Source: Planctomycetota bacterium (GTDB lineage Bacteria; Planctomycetota; Phycisphaerae; WQYP01). Taken from it: DNA of 7,715 bases. Position numbers and translations under genes: made by a program. The notes beneath the pieces were generated by a model. It did not search any database, had not been told where the DNA came from, and saw only the letters and a program-made list of their open reading frames with translations. Position 1 is the first letter of the stretch. Each line of letters starts with the position of its first letter. Below are positions 5,706 through 7,715 of the stretch, piece after piece. The stretch lies in the NCBI GenBank assembly GCA_021780285.1, contig JAJXZA010000368.1, positions 1 to 7,715 of the forward strand, read 5' to 3'.

Positions 5706-6287
5706 ATGAGCGATCCCTTGCCCTACCGCATTGCGGCGCTGGTCTATCTATTTAACGCGCAGGGCGATCTGCTGCTGTTGCACCGTCGGCGAGCACCCAA
5801 TAAAGACCTGTTTTCGCCCATCGGCGGCAAGCTTGAACAAAGCCAAGGCGAATCGCCGTTTCAATGCGCCATCCGCGAAACCTTTGAAGAAGTCGGCATC
5901 ACGCTTGCCGCGTCGGAGCTGCGCGTATGCGGCATTATTTCGGAGAAGGCTTTTGAAGGCCACGGCCATTGGCTTATGTTCTGTTTTGAAGCCCTGACCC
6001 CGCAAACATTTCCCGCACGCGACATCCCCGAAGGCCGCCTTGAATGGGTGCCGCCGCAGCAGGTTCCGACACTTAACATACCTGATACCGATCGGCACAT
6101 TATATGGCCGTTGATGCTCAACCACAGCCGCATGCTCTGCCAGCACAATGCCGATAAAAAAGGCTCGCCCGCCAATGCCTTGGCGAGCGAGCCTTTTTAC
6201 GCACACATAGATTGTTCCGACCCGAAGAAGCTAGCAGCGCACTGCGAGTACCCTGTTGCCAAGCACTGGGTGGTACCGTTGCCTTAA
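5706..6287 (+). CDS. Nudix hydrolase with an in-frame hairpin insertion
   Basis: A 193-residue Nudix-fold hydrolase, a family that cleaves nucleoside diphosphates linked to another moiety. The signature is G41...E49...R57-E58-T59-F60-E61-E62-V63-G64-I65. The REUXEEXGU half is perfect, with E61/E62 as the metal-binding glutamates. The GX5E half carries two extra residues (GGKLEQSQGES, so GX7E). The conserved beta core runs from about 6 to 140, ending in DTDRHIIWPLMLNH. From memory, relatives follow this directly with an aromatic-rich segment ending in HIDC. Here FYAHIDC (164-170) is separated from it by about 20 residues encoded across a strong terminator-like hairpin (residues 151-164). The ATG at 5706 was chosen because AGGAG lies at 5689-5693 (12-nt spacer, a little long); any earlier start would lie inside the tRNA. 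The substrate cannot be inferred. Confidence 0.87.
   Translation: MSDPLPYRIAALVYLFNAQGDLLLLHRRRAPNKDLFSPIGGKLEQSQGESPFQCAIRETFEEVGITLAASELRVCGIISEKAFEGHGHWLMFCFEALTPQTFPARDIPEGRLEWVPPQQVPTLNIPDTDRHIIWPLMLNHSRMLCQHNADKKGSPANALASEPFYAHIDCSDPKKLAAHCEYPVAKHWVVPLP
6157..6198. terminator. Strong bidirectional terminator-like hairpin inside the Nudix frame
   Basis: AAAAAGGCTCGC (6157-6168) pairs perfectly with GCGAGCCTTTTT (6187-6198). One C/A mismatch follows, then six more pairs (6170-6175 with 6180-6185) around a 4-nt loop TGCC: 18 of 19 pairs in total. The GC stem is flanked by an A run on the left and a T run on the right, the form of an intrinsic terminator in both directions. For minus-strand transcription it lies about 145 nt past the stop of the acidic-protein gene at 6342 and could end that transcript. 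For plus-strand transcription it lies 89 nt before the Nudix stop codon, so termination there would give a message without a stop. Confidence 0.7.
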
Positions 6288-6341
6288 CCCAAGCGGCGAG
6301 CCAGGCCGGCAAGAGTCTTTTCGGGTAATGGACTACCGCTA

Positions 6342-6725
6342 TTACTCCTCTTCATCCTCATCGTAATACAAGTCGTCTTCATCATCGTCGCCGATGGTGT
6401 CATCCTCAAAATCGTCGTCGAGGTCGTCGTAATCGTCGTCGTCGTCATCATCGTCGTCGTCATCATCATCATCATCGAGGTCTTCATCTTCCTCTTCGAG
6501 TTCGTCTTCTTCATCCTGCCGACGTTTGGCAAGCATGACGATCTCACCATTACACGCGGGCGCCTCGTCAAGCAGTCCCACCAGCGACGCCGTCAGCGGC
6601 GAGCATATCTGCGAATCGCCAAGCTCGGGCAATCCGGCCGCGTGAAACAGCTCCAACGATGCCGCATCTGATTCAACACAATTCAACATGCTATGGCCCT
6701 CATGAACACAAGTGCAATTCGTCAT
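6342..6725 (-). CDS. Small protein with a long polyacidic C-terminal tail
   Basis: I do not recognise a family for this 127-residue protein. Residues 1-70 are ordinary in composition and contain five cysteines (C4, C6, C16, C41, C58) and three histidines, with a CxC-x4-H start (C4, C6, H11) that could bind metal, though this is not a known motif. A short basic patch KRR (67-69) precedes the tail. Residues 71-127 are about 46 Asp or Glu out of 57, including 15 consecutive Asp (84-98), interspersed with a few Tyr, Leu and Phe. The tail should be disordered and highly negative. Such tails can mimic nucleic acid, act as chaperone-like histone or basic-protein binders, or bind Ca2+; none is demonstrated here. 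The ATG at 6723-6725 has GGAG 9 nt upstream and a good promoter behind it; a longer frame from 6854 would run through that promoter. Divergent from coaD. Confidence 0.72.
   Translation of the reverse strand: MTNCTCVHEGHSMLNCVESDAASLELFHAAGLPELGDSQICSPLTASLVGLLDEAPACNGEIVMLAKRRQDEEDELEEEDEDLDDDDDDDDDDDDDDDYDDLDDDFEDDTIGDDDEDDLYYDEDEEE
6432..6476 (-). repeat. Asp-codon trinucleotide tract
   Basis: Fifteen consecutive GAY codons of the acidic-tailed gene, read on the minus strand as GAT x5, GAC x3, GAT x2, GAC x4, GAT. Blocks of identical codons suggest growth by replication slippage. The GAT/GAC interruptions mean it is not a pure microsatellite and that the Asp run is tolerated or selected at the protein level. 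Tail length could vary between strains. Confidence 0.8.
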
Positions 6726-6753
6726 TAATATTCGCTCCAACTTAAGATGAGGT

Positions 6754-6782
6754 TTTATAAATCGGCCCCGCCAAATACGCAA
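6754..6782 (-). promoter_or_regulatory. Candidate promoter of the acidic-tailed gene
   Basis: On the minus strand, TTGCGT (plus-strand 6777-6782) and TATAAA (6754-6759) are separated by exactly 17 bp. The -10 matches 5 of 6 and the -35 starts with the important TTG. Transcription would begin near 6747, about 22 nt before the ATG at 6725, with GGAG (6735-6738) between. This favours the 127-residue reading over the 170-residue one. Confidence 0.45.
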
Positions 6783-6993
6783 TAGCGCCGCCAACCCCCA
6801 TCGCGCGCAAGGCCATACCCATCTAAAATGCCGCCCCGCCCACCGAGGCTGCACAACATGCCCTGCGCCGGTAAAATAACGTGTGTTGTCGGTAAGTCAA
6901 CAGGTGCGCGGGCAAATTTCAGCCCCGCAGGCAAACCTCCTCTTATGGAGCCTTGCCGACTGGGCCGATGCTTGAACTTGTGAAGGGTGTTTT

Positions 6994-7551
6994 ATGGCAA
7001 AAAAGAGCCAAAGGATTGCGGTATTTCCCGGCACTTTTGACCCGGTAACGCTGGGCCATCTGGATGTAATAGAGCGCGGGCGGAGGCTCTTTGACCATGT
7101 CATAGTGGCTATCGGACGCAATCCAGATAAAACGGAGCTTTTTCCACTGGAAGAGCGGCTGGAGATGATTCGCCGCCTGGTGCCCGCGAGCAAGCCGGGG
7201 CTGGCCAAGGTTACGGTGGAGGCATATAAGGGCTTAACGGTCGAATTAGTGCGCCGCCGCCGCGCCGTTGCCATCCTTCGCGGCCTGCGCAACATGACCG
7301 ACCTTGAATATGAGTTTCAACTGGCTTTAACCAATCGGGCGGTGGCAGGGGTAGATACCGTTTTCATTATGACCAGCGAACGACTGGGCTTTACCAGCAG
7401 CAGCCTTATTAGACAAATTGCCACGTTGGGCGGCCCGCTGCAAAGCCTTTCTGGATTTTTGCCAAAGCTGGTTATAGCCCGGTTGCGCGACTATCGTAAA
7501 AATAAGAGCCACTTGTTTACTAAGCTTCCAGTAGACCCCGATTTGCACTAA
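6994..7551 (+). CDS. coaD: Pantetheine-phosphate adenylyltransferase (CoaD)
   Basis: CoaD transfers AMP from ATP to 4'-phosphopantetheine, giving dephospho-CoA and pyrophosphate, the penultimate step of coenzyme A synthesis in the cytoplasm. The 185-residue protein shows the nucleotidyltransferase fold throughout: PGTFDPVTLGH (12-22) with the TxGH motif T19-L20-G21-H22, K46 in the phosphate-binding loop, ILRGLRN (94-100), DLEYEFQLA (103-111) and the TSSSLIR segment (134-140), equivalent to the usual ISSS motif with Ile replaced by Thr. Typical bacterial CoaD is about 160 residues; here a basic then proline- and acid-containing tail of roughly 20 residues follows the last helix (from about 165). 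The ATG at 6994 begins directly before the first strand; the ribosome site is a modest GAAGGG about 8 nt upstream. Divergent from the acidic-protein gene with 268 nt between starts; no clear promoter seen. Confidence 0.95.
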   Translation: MAKKSQRIAVFPGTFDPVTLGHLDVIERGRRLFDHVIVAIGRNPDKTELFPLEERLEMIRRLVPASKPGLAKVTVEAYKGLTVELVRRRRAVAILRGLRNMTDLEYEFQLALTNRAVAGVDTVFIMTSERLGFTSSSLIRQIATLGGPLQSLSGFLPKLVIARLRDYRKNKSHLFTKLPVDPDLH

Positions 7552-7643
7552 GGCAACGCGGCAACCGGGGTTATGTTACATTTGGTGCAGCAGTCAATAT
7601 TTGTTTAAGGCTGCTTAACTCGACTTTTGCCATTTTTGTGTGC

Positions 7644-7715
7644 TCACGCGGCGCGACTGAGATAGTCCAGCAACGTAAAGCGAAAAAGCCTCGGTAATTT
7701 ATCAACACCCGCGGC
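7644..7715 (-). CDS. Possible C-terminal fragment of a gene entering from the right edge
   Basis: On the minus strand a frame runs in from the window edge for 23 codons and ends at TGA (7644-7646). The peptide ends in KLPRLFRFTLLDYLSRAA, which has helical, amphipathic character like a protein C-terminus. A second minus-strand frame is also open for about 47 codons over the same stretch, so the assignment is unsure. No family can be recognised from so short a piece. If real, it converges on coaD. Between the two, 7552-7643 holds only a weak TTAAG/CTTAA hairpin (7605-7618) with loose T runs after it. Confidence 0.25.
   Translation of the reverse strand, partial: AAGVDKLPRLFRFTLLDYLSRAA

Noticed and set aside
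6284..6571. Met/Thr-rich minus-strand frame over the Asp tract
   Set aside because: It is another reading frame of the GAY repeat (ATG/ACG codons); the Asp frame has the better start, ribosome site and promoter.
6726..6854. 43-residue N-terminal extension of the acidic-tailed protein
   Set aside because: It would run through a well-spaced promoter candidate, and its Trp/Arg-rich sequence resembles translated non-coding DNA.
7605..7640. Intrinsic terminator after coaD
   Set aside because: The stem is only five mostly AT pairs, and the T runs that follow are interrupted and distant.
1..7715. CRISPR array, insertion sequence, prophage or defence system
   Set aside because: No spaced direct repeats, transposase, integrase, nuclease or toxin-antitoxin pair is visible on either strand.

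Overview
The window is a bacterial chromosomal segment of moderate to fairly high GC. It carries six well-supported or plausible protein genes, one serine tRNA and a possible partial gene at the right edge. The cell is probably diderm: the large tetratricopeptide protein has a clean lipoprotein signal peptide. The scattered, strand-mixed single genes, TTG start, tRNA without encoded CCA and atypical Nudix box would fit Planctomycetota (Phycisphaerae-like). That placement is a guess; no marker here is diagnostic.

Layout. Positions 1-354 hold no gene I can support, only a weak promoter candidate and a leader hairpin. At 355-732 (+) is a small three-helix membrane protein of unknown function. 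An intergenic stretch then carries a good promoter with a perfect TATAAT box, followed at once by an imperfect palindrome in operator position, and then a siroheme/[4Fe-4S] nitrite (or sulfite) reductase of the NirA type at 984-2741 (+). Converging on it is a 609-residue TPR lipoprotein at 2794-4623 (-). Divergent from that is a transaldolase of the small TalC/FSA-fold family at 4818-5471 (+), then tRNA-Ser(UGA) at 5585-5671 (+) and a Nudix hydrolase at 5706-6287 (+). A very strong bidirectional terminator-like hairpin lies inside the Nudix coding frame. On the minus strand at 6342-6725 is a 127-residue protein with a 57-residue, almost wholly acidic tail containing 15 consecutive Asp. Divergent from it is coaD (6994-7551, +). 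At 7644-7715 (-) there may be the C-terminal end of another gene.

How the genes work together. They do not form an obvious single pathway. NirA (nitrogen or sulfur assimilation), transaldolase (non-oxidative pentose phosphate pathway) and CoaD (coenzyme A synthesis) are housekeeping metabolic genes, each apparently with its own transcription unit. I see no phage, CRISPR, toxin-antitoxin or defence system. The observations most worth a second look are the hairpin embedded in the Nudix reading frame, the promoter/operator architecture of nirA, and the acidic-tailed protein beside coaD.
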